From Spongospora subterranea f. sp. subterranea (taxonomy: Eukaryota; Endomyxa: Phytomyxea; Phytomyxea; Plasmodiophorida), in NCBI GenBank assembly GCA_049724395.1, contig JAUGWO010000227.1, positions 1 through 64,000 on the forward strand: 64,000 nucleotides of DNA, in the 5' to 3' direction. Positions 44,387 to 55,053 of this stretch are shown piece after piece. A program made the position numbers and the translations under genes. Below the pieces are notes generated by a model that did not search any database, had not been told where the DNA came from, and saw only the letters and a list, made by a program, of their open reading frames with translations. How positions within the stretch are numbered: the stretch's first letter is position 1; every line of letters begins with the position of its first letter.

Positions 44387-46090
44387 TTATCGTTCTTTCG
44401 AAGTATTGATATAGTATATAATTCCGTCGTCGGTGGTTGCATCAAGTATTTCTGGACCGACATTGATCCCATCACGAAGGACCACAGCCGCGAATGCCTG
44501 TGGATTCATCAAGTATACCTAGACCAGTGAATCAATATGACTTTGCTAATCCAAGGAAGCAACTGCACTATATTACCTGGTGACCGGCGTCAGGAATCAC
44601 ATATAATCGACAATGAGCTGATATGGTTTTGGATCGTCCATCTAGAACTGGTGTTGCATGGTTACGATCCATCCAGTCGGTGAGTCCATACATGAACGTC
44701 AACGGGACATGAGATAGCTTTGCGAGGCGAGGGCCTAATGGAACCCGCGGCCACGCTCCCACATGTAATAGACGAGATATGGCCAAGTCGCCGACCAATG
44801 GACCGGCATTCAGATGGTACACATAATCCCCAATCGCTTCGGCTTGCGGTCGTGTCATGAATGCTCCAAACCGCATCCATGAAACATGTCGAGCTATATA
44901 TGGGCCAAACGGTCCCGCTATCCTTAATATCGCCATAGGAGTGAAACCAAAATCCTGGTGGTCAACTGTTGATGGCGGCGACAGAATATACTAAGTTTCT
45001 GGTTACCCAAATACGTCGTATGAAGGAGACAATGCGCGATGACCGCAATGTAAAGGGGTTGATCCCATCTGGTAGACCTACAGGAGATATCAAGAACAGG
45101 TGTTGAACACGTTCACAATAGTGAATAGCATAGACCGCGCATAGGTATCCTCCCTGAGAAAAACCGCACGATCAGATCAGAAACGCATCACGGCGTTGAT
45201 TCAGGAAAGACCATTGAATGCCCAAGAAGATGGAACTTAGTGATACCCATGGCCATACGCCAGTTTTCGAGTGAATCAACGAAATACTTTTCAGTGGCTT
45301 CAACTGATACCGTACCGAGTCGCGAGCGCCTTGAACTTCGACCAAACCTGAAGAGGTAATAAAATGACTGTTGGTTTACAATGGCGCATACCGACCCTAG
45401 CCAATCTATACAGTAGACACGATAATGTTGAGATAGGGTCTTTAAAGTTGTACCATATAGTGCTTTGCCGGCTGCATAACCATGACAGCACACCAGAACA
45501 GGTTGATCGTTGGTTTTGCTGTCTGGATTTACAATCAAGGTCGATATCCCAGCGACCACCTTTGATTCAAATGGAACATCGCAGCTTAAATGCAGTAGGC
45601 GTTGTTCACTTTGCTCTAGATGTCTTTCTGTTGTCCACATCCATAACTCTCCAATAAACATCAACCATGAAGTTGTTATTGCACCCGTTTTCAATTGTAG
45701 ATTTGAAGTATCAGCGATAGCGAAGATCATGCACGTTTCCGAAATAGAGAGCATGAAAGATAACAATCGCCGCGAAGTAGAGGGATATCGCAGGTGACGA
45801 TAAACCACTCCGAAGGTGATGGACCTTGTTAAGCATATCGCCAGGATATATAGATCATGAACCCGTCTAATAGCGATCATTGGCACAATAAGATGAAGAA
45901 CAGCAGCGACATGAGTGTCGACTATTACAGCCCAAAATATTGAGAAAAATATCAAGAACGCAATGACAGGGGAAACGACTAATAAAAACAGAGGATTATT
46001 TTGCCTCCATTCACGAAATTTCCTTAAAAATATCTGGCCTGGATTCAACGGCTGGCTCTGATCTTCCTTCAAATAAGAATCCACAACCAT
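44387..46090 (-). CDS. Membrane alpha/beta hydrolase, ABHD4/ABHD5 (CGI-58) family
   Basis: Family members act on N-acyl phospholipids (ABHD4) or co-activate triglyceride lipase (ABHD5). Exons 46090-45212, 45153-44992, 44954-44577 and 44518-44387 join in phase to 516 aa; introns are 37-58 nt. The first 190 residues contain membrane spans ([34 protein letters not shown]), an extension not usual for the family. The hydrolase core follows: [25 protein letters not shown] with FGRSSR, nucleophile elbow GHSM-GG (Ser present, as in ABHD4, not Asn as in ABHD5), [25 protein letters not shown] and IPDAGHQ (catalytic His). A second, broken copy lies at 41400-41825. Confidence 0.85.
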
Positions 46091-46197
46091 GATGGTTTAA
46101 TCGCCCTGGAAATTTGTACAACCTGGCCGACGAAGTCTTGGCGAATTGCCCGAGACGATAGTAGAAAATATGTGGGAGGCAGGCACACCGCAGGTAA

Positions 46198-46315
46198 TGA
46201 CCTTCCTCCCCCTTCCTCCCCCTTCCTCCCACTTCCTCTTCCTTCCTCTTCCTTCCTCTTCCTTCCTCTTCCTTCCTCTTCCTTCCTCCCCGTCCTCCCC
46301 CTTCCTTCCCCCCTC
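46198..46315. repeat. Polypyrimidine tract of CTTCC-type repeats, about 115 bp
   Basis: The plus strand is almost pure C/T (TTCCTCTTCC and CCTTCCTCCC units), lying about 100-220 bp upstream of the hydrolase start. Such mirror-like purine/pyrimidine tracts can form triplex DNA and are prone to length change. Confidence 0.9.
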
Positions 46316-46705
46316 GATCAATGATCGAGCGAGAAGGTACTGTACGTCTATACCTCTTCAGTATTTACACCTGCAGAGCTGAACGGGGATCATCCTATAC
46401 CCACTTTGGACCATGGATTATAGGTCCGGCCTGCGACCTTGACGGAGTGGGCATTAGATACACCAATTTATTGTTGAGATGTACTGTACATTCAACGTGA
46501 TCACATGACAATCTCAGATGCCAGGACACTTTGGCTTTTGGTTCAACTTCAGTCAATAAAAAGCATCTGCAACGAAGTCAAGTCAACAGCAATAAATAGA
46601 ACTCCATGGCAGCAGCTCAGATACAAAAAGAAGGTAGATAAAAAGCGTAAAAAGGACGAATTAGAACAATGGATCTGTATTAAATGACAGTTGCGCTGAT
46701 TGGTA
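46316..46705. other. No gene seen
   Basis: Between the polypyrimidine tract and the MIC10 3' end. It contains only a short basic frame at 46505-46687, judged chance. Confidence 0.4.
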
Positions 46706-47202
46706 TCATTTAGCAACCTTTGCAATTTCAGACGATGCTGGCTGCACATCGGCAAGTTTTGAATGTTGTTGTTTCGTCGGCTCCTTAGATGGCTCTTTAC
46801 ATGACTTGTTTTTCGAGCAAAGTTTAGATCCTGCACACCCATCCTTGCACATCACGGATTTACAGTTGTTATAGGCTAATCCAGCACCAAATCCTCCAGA
46901 GAGACCAGTGACCAGTGCCCTTGAGGTAGGCGATCCTTGAAAAATCAAATCAACACCGTTGAATACAACCGTAAATCAATAAACCGTAATAAAATTTGAA
47001 GGTATATCAAGAAGCAAGGAACTCGTTAAAAACAGGTAATATCAGACGTACGAAAAAGAACAAAAGCGGCAAGACCGCCAGCAATTAGGCCATATCCCGT
47101 CTTGACGAGAGCACTTTCGATGCATGTATCCCAGGCAGTTCCCTGAGAAGAATGGGCAGAAGAGGTGACATCTTTGGCAGGAGCGGTATTATTTTCGGTC
47201 AT
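46706..47202 (-). CDS. MIC10: MICOS subunit MIC10 (MINOS1) with Cys-rich tail
   Basis: MIC10 oligomerises in the mitochondrial inner membrane and bends it at crista junctions. Exons 47202-47052 and 46935-46706 join in phase (116-nt intron, donor GTACGT) to 126 aa. The family core is plain: WDTCIESALVKTGYGLIAGG (first glycine-rich span) and LVTGLSGGFGAGLAYNNC (second). Human MIC10 is 78 aa; here the C-terminus is extended by about 45 residues with CKSVMCKDGC and KLCSKNKSC, then a Lys/Glu-rich end. The Cys-rich extension is unusual and could bind metal or form disulfides in the intermembrane space. Confidence 0.88.
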
Positions 47203-48029
47203 CGTGGAAGATATCGTGGCGATCTCGGTGATGATTACTTCGAAAGGTGTCGACGAAACCTAACAACAATCGTACACTGGTCGAGAATTGATTTTTGACC
47301 AATAAGAACTTGGCTACCTATTTATGGTACACTATATACTGGCCAGGCAGGAGGCTGCGACACTATCAGCCGCTCATCAAAACGTTCAAATCAGTGAGGA
47401 GTTGATCGGCAATCCAAATTCTGCAAAGCTGCTGCCGCTGGGTGGCTGGACTGACAATTAGATAACGGAGACACCGGTTAAACCCGTTCAAAATGATCCT
47501 GTCACCCTCGTCGCTGATGAAAACAAACATTGCAAGTCGATATTTTTGATAATCAGTTGAGGTCTGGTTGAACTAGAAAGGGCGAAAATATTATTTAACT
47601 TAACCGTCACTGAGTTTGTTCTTTTTGATTTTTCAAAGCCATGCCCACGATTTAGTTAATTTTTTATCTAGAATAGTTTAACATGCAGAGTAAACTTCTG
47701 TTTGTATCTTCTATTTTTTAAGTGGTCTGCTTATCAGTGTAGATATATCAGAGCCTTTATGAGGCGACGGCCCCTTGATTCTTTGAATACGCTCGTAAAC
47801 ACGATGCCAAAAAAAAAACAGTTTCAATGACTTTACATACGATTCAGGTATGTATAGCATTTGACAGCTGCAGATTCACTCATCGCGATCCCTATTAGCG
47901 TCGCCATTTCCTGGATTTCGATTACTGATCCTGAATTTCAGCTGTCGATAAATCCTGAATGAATCCTAGAGAGCCCTTAATTCTATTCGCATTATTTGGC
48001 ACATACACAGTCTCACCCGCCCAACCAAT
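47203..48029. other. Intergenic, nothing recognised
   Basis: No open frame of note on either strand; AT-rich. It holds the MIC10 promoter and flank of the retroelement fossil. Confidence 0.5.
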
Positions 48030-49690
48030 GTTACCACGTCATGCAGTCCAATCCAGGTAACGTGGCACCTGAACATCTGTTCCGAAAGGAGTTTGAGTTT
48101 TCGAGTAAAACCAACGCCATCGTTAGAAACAACCACAGTTGAGAATTAATTACGCGGTCATCCTGAAAGGGCGCCAAGCATTCAGAAACGCCGTTGTTCC
48201 TTGCAGCATCGCATATCTTTTCCAACACAGAAAAGATATCCTTCGTCGCCAGAGTTTGTACACTCTTCTGGTCGAGATAGATGATGTTCTAGATCGGACG
48301 GTTCGTCGATGGTTTCAAAAAAACGTTGGCCTAAATCACACAACTGTTTTTCCACATCTATGCCAAGGCCTAATAGCAGCGGTCGGCCTAAAGCACATCG
48401 GGAATATCATCGTCGAGCACGTGCACCCAATGTCGTCTGACGGTGACGCTTCCAGTAACTTTAACAATTGTTATGTCCACCAATACAAGAAAATGCGAAA
48501 CAATTGGGGAGCCGTCGCCCAATGAAAATGTTCGCGAGCCTGATCGAATTTCTGGAACTGCTGTTTGTAGAACCTGCCACGTGTTGTTTCCTATGACAGT
48601 AAAATCGGCACCGTCATCGATTGCGGTTGGAAACTTGAATTTGGGTATCTCCGACAGCCAATTCAACTGATCTTATTAGCTTCGACACTGGAGTGGATTG
48701 CAGAACAATCGGAGTTTCCTTTGGGGATTTGGGAACGCAATGAAGCTTTGGAGCTCGCCATTCAGTGGGAATTTCATGGTTAGTCTGGTGGGCAGCATTA
48801 ATCCGATTGATACGACCTGAATCATCATCGATTCCATCTGCATGCTCATGACGTCATTTCCGAACTTGACACGATTAACCTTAGACATCGATGTCTGCTC
48901 GTGAGGCTTGTTGGTTGCACTTTTCAAAAATGGCCGCCCAGAACGCGTCTGTGAGGGCTCAACAATAGTTTTGGGTGGTGCAAGCTCACGATCTCTTCGC
49001 TGCTGATGAATTAAACTCGGCCTCTGAAAAGTGAAACTCACACTGGGTTTCTTATCGTTGTCCTTGAGGCTGGCTTCGCATAAGAGCTTTTGAGCTTGTT
49101 CTGAAACCAACTTACGACATCTTCTTACATTGTGAGAACCTCCCCAATGAAACACAACGCAGCAACAATGTTATAGTTCTGCTCCTGTGTAGCACCACCA
49201 TGTAAACAAGTCGGAAATGAGTCTTCCTTGAAGACATCCTGGCGGAAATTGTTGTTTCCTTGCAGATGATTCTGGAAATGTGGTTGTGGCAAACCATTGA
49301 ATCTGATAACCATCTCGATTGAAGATCTTAAGATTTGGTAGAATCTGGTCACATCACTTCTGGCGGACATCGCAGTTGTTAAGAGCTGACGCTCAAGATC
49401 TTGCCGCAGAATGGATTGATATAAAACTCTTACCATTGCCTTAATCTGTAGCTCAACAAGAGATGACTCTTGATGGAATAGTTTCGTCATCCCAGATTCA
49501 CTGATGATTCTGCGAGACTGCATAATTAAATCCGATGCGCATCGTCCATGATCAGGGTGTGGATTGAACCGAAGGGTGTCGAACATGGTTCGAACGTGTA
49601 CATTAGCAACGGAATCTTGCTTGACACGATCATCCATGAACTTGTACAAGTCTTCGTCGTCGATTGTCAAAAATATCCGACTCAGATCTG
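48030..49690 (-). mobile_element. Ty3/gypsy-like LTR-retroelement fossil: gag and protease
   Basis: In minus-strand order: a gag-like helical region (about 49670-49125), a single zinc-knuckle-like motif (CFHWGGSHNVRRC near 49140), a linker, and a retropepsin-like segment (DDGADFTVIG, then LGDGSP) at about 48666-48388. Reverse transcriptase, RNase H and integrase are absent, and no LTR pair was recognised. It looks broken in several places and truncated at its 3' side; a moderately old insertion. Confidence 0.65.
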
Positions 49691-50078
49691 ACGGGTTTGA
49701 TTCGTGTCACTATCAAATCCGGATATCAGAAACCAACGCAATTCTACTGCAAAGAATTTCTTCGCCACCAGCTGAGGGGAGGTTAAATCAGCAGACCAAG
49801 AAGTTTCGCCATCTTCGGCATTTCTTGTTGAAGGATTTTGGTACTATAGATCAGACACCACTACGTTATCTACTTCTAGTTTTCTTACCCCGGTGCGTGT
49901 CGGATTCCAAATGGCTTCAAACAACATGGATCGACGGCATTGGCTTGTTTCTGACTGAGGGAAAGTTTGACCAAGTGTATTGTATGGTTAAGAACTAGGT
50001 ACTGTACGCCCGAGATCTCCGAAAATCGGTCGGGTTACAGTTCCGATGAATTCGGGGAGCTAAGCTCAAGGAATTTGT
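49691..50078. other. No gene seen
   Basis: The flank of the retroelement fossil; a plus-strand frame at 49564-49998 is mostly antisense to the gag region and not believed. Confidence 0.35.
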
Positions 50079-50367
50079 ATGTCGATTTCGCCTTCGACTG
50101 TGAACGGGTTCACCGTTGTCGGTGGCCTCATCATTGGGGCCGGAACAGCATATCTAGTGGATTCAAGCCGGAGAATAGCGCAGGAGCACTCATTCAGACG
50201 ACAAAAGGTGGGAGAACAGGTATTTGCATCTGAAACCTGGGATTGATCACGGTGCAGATGGGAATGAAACTTTACAAGCGAGGGTTACTAACCGATTTTC
50301 AGCTAGGAACGGTTCTAGCGGGAAGGTTGATGGGACCAAACACATCAAACACATTCTTCTCGATCGA
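50079..50367 (+). CDS. Possible small membrane protein
   Basis: From ATG 50079 the frame reads MSISPSTVNGFTVVGGLIIG, then AGTAYLVDSSRRIAQEHSF, giving one glycine-rich hydrophobic span near the N-terminus. An intron may run from about 50210 to about 50301; it has a textbook TACTAAC branch site followed by CGATTTTCAG. The joined protein would end FFSIE at about 50367. The family is not recognised; small N-terminally anchored proteins of this style are often mitochondrial. Confidence 0.35.
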
Positions 50368-50741
50368 ATAAACAGTGAAGGACTTGGACCCAGGAGTGTG
50401 TCGACTGTCGCCGTCCCTCGAGGCTAAATCATTCAAAAAGGATTTGTTCTGCCCAGTCTACCATATTACAGTTGGGATGGATCTCAGCGTGATTGCATCT
50501 GTGCAGTTCTGCCTGTGGTTAACGTTGGAAAGACTCAATCACTTGATAACAGAATATGGTACAGCCATGATTGTAGGCGACATTTGTAGGAGTTAATCAT
50601 CAACAATTTCGGTTTTAGTCATTTGAAGGGCAATTGCGTTGAGACTGACAGTTTGAGCGGTCTTGACTTCATCCTCCACATCATGATTGAGCTGTCTCAG
50701 ATCAGCTCCACAGTATTCGAGGCTGAAGGCAGTGTTGGACC

Positions 50742-51704
50742 TTAAGCGAAGCGGTGGACGATATCGGCGATGATATTATCGCAATATATCGAACTTTCCC
50801 CTCGAACTTTTCCAACGACATCAGAGTGGGCAGACAAGGATGGGATTGGAACAATAGCAATCTTGGTCCATTTCAGCTTATTCAAATTCGTCATCATAGT
50901 TTCTTCGCGTTGTGTGTGAAATTTTAGAGCGTCCTCAATCGACAGATCGGGAATCTCTTCCTTATCGGCGAGTAATCTCGGTTTTTTACCATAATCGATC
51001 AATTCAAATGGGTTTATCCTATTCAATCCTGCCGACTCATACGACACAATGGCATCAAAACGTGCACATCCATAAGTAAATCGCTGCTTAAACAAATTCA
51101 ACGATCGAAGGAATAGATCCGAAGTCATTTCCAGGAGCAACGGGTTCTCGACCGAGTCGCAAAGAATGAGCTCTTGAAATGCGGGACCGAACAAGAAGGC
51201 GGCGGCCGTGGCGATGCAAGCCATGAAGCCACGAGCCCAACGTAACATTCCGAGATGGGGAGTGGCGATGGTTATGAAATGAACCGGCGTCACCACATCG
51301 GGGATGATTTTTTTTTCGGCTAAAATATGAACAAGAAATCGACCCGTAATCCCACCCAGAGAATGGCCAATTATCGATAAATGTGTGGCACGACATTCCT
51401 GGATCTTATCAGTGACGTGGGAAAACAGTCCGGTGGATTGCGAAATTATCCCAGACCGGGTTCGTCCATGATTTACTTCGGGTAAATCCAAAACGATTGA
51501 AGGGTGATTTGTACGGATAGCGTTGGCTAAGTTCCTGAGATCGGCTGAGCTTCCGAATAGGCCATGAATCAGAACGACGAGGTGAACCGGCCGACAAGCG
51601 GGCTGATCTGATATCGTGTCAGCCGTAAGACCGGCAGCGATATTCAATCCTAATATGAAGTCAGATAAGCCAATCAATAATGAGTAATCATAACGAATTG
51701 CCAT
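50742..51704 (-). CDS. DUF676-type serine lipase/esterase
   Basis: A single-exon 320-aa alpha/beta hydrolase. It shows VHLVVLIHGLFGSSADLRNL (oxyanion region), the nucleophile elbow IGHSLGGITGRF, ITIATPHLGMLRW after it, and the C-terminal SAHSDVVG with a candidate catalytic His. This order is typical of the DUF676 family (ROG1/FAM135-like), which includes lipid-droplet monoacylglycerol lipases of fungi. A hydrophobic N-terminus (LLIGLSDFILGLNIAAGL) may be a membrane anchor. Its first codons overlap a candidate secreted-peptide gene upstream. Confidence 0.85.
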   Translation of the reverse strand: MAIRYDYSLLIGLSDFILGLNIAAGLTADTISDQPACRPVHLVVLIHGLFGSSADLRNLANAIRTNHPSIVLDLPEVNHGRTRSGIISQSTGLFSHVTDKIQECRATHLSIIGHSLGGITGRFLVHILAEKKIIPDVVTPVHFITIATPHLGMLRWARGFMACIATAAAFLFGPAFQELILCDSVENPLLLEMTSDLFLRSLNLFKQRFTYGCARFDAIVSYESAGLNRINPFELIDYGKKPRLLADKEEIPDLSIEDALKFHTQREETMMTNLNKLKWTKIAIVPIPSLSAHSDVVGKVRGESSIYCDNIIADIVHRFA

Positions 51705-51929
51705 TAGATGGATTGACAGGAGTGGATGATGCAGCAGGGCTGGTCACTTCATCTGATACAAACATTATTAGGAGACGGTAATAGCAATATAGGGTGTTGA
51801 TGATGTACCAAATGGAGTCATTGATGGTTCTAATACCGTCCCAGAATGGGGATCATCATCTTGGAGAGGCCCACTAGTATGTGCCGAGAAGGTCATGGCG
51901 ATCGATAAGAGAAGGATTGTATGGGCCAT
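51688..51929 (-). CDS. Candidate small secreted Ser/Thr/Pro-rich peptide, 61 aa
   Basis: Exons 51929-51809 and 51752-51688 join in phase across a 56-nt intron (donor GTACAT, branch CTAAT, acceptor ATCAG). The product starts MAHTILLLSIAMTFSAHTSG, a good signal peptide, and ends in EVTSPAASSTPVNPSNGN. Its stop lies 17 bases inside the lipase frame, in a different frame. Alternatively this could be an untranslated leader or a signal exon spliced to the lipase in a way I could not find. Confidence 0.35.
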
Positions 51930-52935
51930 ATTGGTACAGATACAGATAGGCTAACTCCGGCTATTGATGGACCGTGTTAGATTTTGGAATGAATGTCGAT
52001 CATTATCTGTGTTGACAGTATTTCCTGTTGGGTTAATGGAGATAAACCTGCAGTCAACCCACCACAGCAGTTCAACTGGATTATTCTCACAGTATCAATC
52101 TCAGGGAATTCGAGATCCCGCAACTCCCGTCTTTCCATCCCCGTATTCCCGTACAATCTGCTCGTAATGGAAACTCATTAACGAGGGTCCTGCTTCCATG
52201 GCGCCTGCGCCTCTCATCGCGTAAAATGAGAGGATCCTCAATGCCGTTCCAGTTATCCCATCAACTAGTCGAAGACACCATGAAATCACAACAACAACGT
52301 GTGCAACTGCAATATTTTCAAAATCAATCAACATAACGATAAACAACGTTCGACTTTGAGGACTTTTTATTGTCAATCGATCAGGACCGTGGCGGGTAGC
52401 CAACTGCTGGCTGGAAAGTCAGTCTCCATTTGTAGAAAGTGATTGCACACGTTCACATTTTATGAGCACGTCTTGCGACAAGAAACCGTCAAAATACCGG
52501 GCTGGTACTATATTATTTCAACGACCTGGAGAATGACGCCAGAGCCTGTTATGTGAAAGGCAGCTTCAAAGCTGCTGTCTCTCCCATTACGTCGTTAACG
52601 GTCAGAATCGATACAATGGGCAAAACATCACAACTTTTTCATTATCTTCATGAGATAACGTTCCGGGCCACAGAAATTGTATAGTTATTTTGAAAAGCGC
52701 GGGCTTTCAGACTTGATATGGACGGTTTGGCAATGGTTTTCGTCGCTACATACCGTATGATGAGAAACTGAAAGTTCTGCGTGTAAAAATGTATTGCAAA
52801 CAGACTACGGCTTCAAAGTGATATTGTATTCAAACTTCTCTCCAGTCCATAGGATTAATTCAGGTTTGAGCCAGTTAGTGCGGCCAGTGAATTCTGTAGG
52901 GCAATCGCTGGCCTACTTTATCGATCAGGCCAGTA
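51930..52935. other. No convincing gene
   Basis: Contains a minus frame at 52403-52101 with one hydrophobic stretch (VAHVVVVISWCL), unrecognised, and otherwise nothing. The right part is probably the flank of the transposase-derived inverted repeat. Confidence 0.35.
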
Positions 52936-52936
52936 G

Positions 52937-53257
52937 ATGCGACCAGTTAATTCACACCCTACCGGCGGTAAGGTTCGGTTTACTTTGGGCGAAAAACAGG
53001 CCATTGTGGAAGAGGCCTACAGCATGCAATGCAATTTGGAACCTGTGGCGCGACTTTGGCAAATTCAGCCTTGTCAAATTCGCAACTGGAAGCGGTCGTT
53101 GTCAAACCTACATGTGCCAATGGGTGAAAAATTAAACAGCATCGAGGCAAAAAAGCAACACGACAGGATTCTTCACCGTTTTGAATCAGCACACATGCAA
53201 CTGCCTCTTCAACCCCGTTTGGACCTGTATTCAAATAATGTCAAAACGTTTGGTTAA
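52937..53257 (+). mobile_element. Transposase N-terminal helix-turn-helix fragment
   Basis: A 107-codon frame with FTLGEKQAIVEEAYSMQCNL then EPVARLWQIQPCQIRNWKRSL, a psq/CENP-B-type DNA-binding helix-turn-helix as in pogo/Tigger and related transposases. No catalytic domain follows. A second copy is present in inverted orientation directly downstream (see 52988-53690), so this is a fragment involved in the palindrome rather than a live element. Confidence 0.55.
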
Positions 53258-53690
53258 CAACATATTTGCCGATTGATGAACAACCATGTTGGTCTTGCAG
53301 CTGGAACCAATGGACGGTCATGCCTCATACATGCCCATTTGTGGCGAGCAGGTTATCTATGAATCTCTGATTAGGTTCAAATTCTGTATCATCGATGGTT
53401 GTTCATCAATCGGCAAATCTGTTGTTAACCAGACGTTTGACATTATTTGCATACAGGTCCAAACGGGGTTGAAGAAGCAGTTGCATGTGTGCTGATTCAA
53501 AACGGTGAAGAATCCTGTCGTGTTGCTGTTTTGCCTCGATCATGTTTGATTTTCACCCATTGGCACATGGAAGTTTGACAAGGACCGCGTCCAGTTGCGA
53601 ATTTGACAAGGCTGAATTTGCCAAAGTCGCGCCACAGGTTTCAAATAGCATTGCATGCTGTAGGCCTCTTCCACAATGGCCTGTTTTTCG
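52988..53690. repeat. Inverted duplication IR4, arms about 300 bp, spacer about 105 bp
   Basis: Left arm about 52988-53289 and right arm about 53395-53690 are reverse complements with about 95% identity by eye. Both carry the transposase helix-turn-helix frame (outer ends, reading toward the centre). The inner ends share GGTTGTTCATCAATCGGCAA (right) and its complement (left). The spacer has no gene. Confidence 0.85.
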
Positions 53691-54009
53691 TTAAAGTACA
53701 AATAATACAAACTGCCGTTTCATTTTTCCAATGCCTACCCAGTCAGATTATCTTTGGCGCCAGGGTAGGGGCGACAATCACATACAAAAAGCCCAAAATA
53801 ACTGCGCTTTGCACATTGGGGAAAATGTGGACGGGTTATACGGATGTGTCGACATGTAGATGTTGGATACCGTACGATAATCGGCGTTATTCATATTCAC
53901 ATGTGGATCTATTTGAAATCAACAAAGGGTGACCCAATTGACCCACAGTTTACTCAGCAAATAAATGAAATCATTGTCGCGATGAACAATCATTACAACA
54001 CAATTCCGC
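53691..54009. other. Possible continuation of transposon debris
   Basis: A plus frame at 53844-54068 and others are open but unrecognised. Proximity to IR4 suggests decayed element sequence. Confidence 0.3.
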
Positions 54010-55053
54010 TTACTCAATTGGATAATCAAATGATGAACAGGGAACGGCATGACCCTCGTCGAGCTTAATGGAGAAATTTGAACCTATAACCACAACAAAG
54101 CCATTGAGCTGAACCGAAACCGGCGGAGATTGGGGGCGGCGGGGACAATTATTACTGTAATAACGATCGTCCTCGGTCTTGTCGAGCGACGACAGCTCGA
54201 TCGTCGAGACGAGTTCGGTCGAGGTCAATCCATTCTCCCCATATCGATCCAATATTGGAACCGCATTGACGGGAATCCGTCCTCGTCCTCGTCGGTGTCG
54301 CGTATTGATAATCGTACAATGGTATTTGACGTCCAGTTGCCCCGACTTGTTCCGGCTCCTTTTCAGATCGTGATCGTCGACGAGCCCGGCCGTCACCAGG
54401 ACGTCCACGATAATCGTAGTTAGGTCCCGAAGCAATTGCAGCCCTGGACCATCCCGAGCTTGTAGATAGACGACGTGGGATTTATCGGGATGAGCGACCT
54501 GCATTGTCGCCAATCCCTTCAGATGAATTTCGAACGGTGAACGACCTATGAATATAATTTTTTGGCGTTGACGATCAGGAAATTTTCCATTTGGCCGACA
54601 GAACTGGTTCTATGGACCTGTTAACTGCAATACCTGCGGTTGAACCGAGTTTAGGGCGAATTGGGCGAGGGCCATTCGATCGTGAATATGTAATCCTCTG
54701 AGCATAATTAGGGTGAAATGGAGTTTACTGCTTTTGACGAATATAGATTCGTCAAGATGAGGGATCGAGTCTGAGAATCTATTCGGGCGACAGAATGAAT
54801 CAATCGAAGTTTGACGAGAACCCATGGAAAAAAATTTCCATACTCGGAGAGAATCGACGATTTCAGCGATTGGAATGCGATCTGGGTCGGGATTGAGCAC
54901 AATGGGATACTGATGAAATGGGTATATGGGAGACGGTCGTCCTTTCTCCCTGTCTGGATTCACATCATATTCCACACCGGATCCGCACAGATGATCCACG
55001 TACCGCTGACGATGATTTAGGCCCAAGTTGTTCGCGAGATGATAGGTCGACAA
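54010..55053 (-). CDS. 2H phosphoesterase, ASCC1/AKAP7-like
   Basis: ASCC1 works with the ASCC3 helicase in alkylation repair and has a 2H (2',5'-ligase-like) domain. Exons 55053-54618 and 54545-54010 join in phase (72-nt intron, weak donor GTCCAT) to 323 aa. The two hallmark H-x-T motifs are present about 120 residues apart: KLHFTLIML and VKYHCTIINTRHRR. Between them lies FEIHLKGLATMQVAHPDKSHVVYLQ, like the LKGL ... VLYA-V segment of ASCC1, and later VPILDRYGENGL with a YY motif. The N-terminal 85 residues are unrecognised; a KH domain, present in animal ASCC1, is not evident. Confidence 0.65.

Noticed and set aside
46097-46382. Frames on both strands through the polypyrimidine tract
   Set aside because: Low-complexity translation (Pro/Leu/Ser or Arg/Glu/Gly) caused by the repeat alone.
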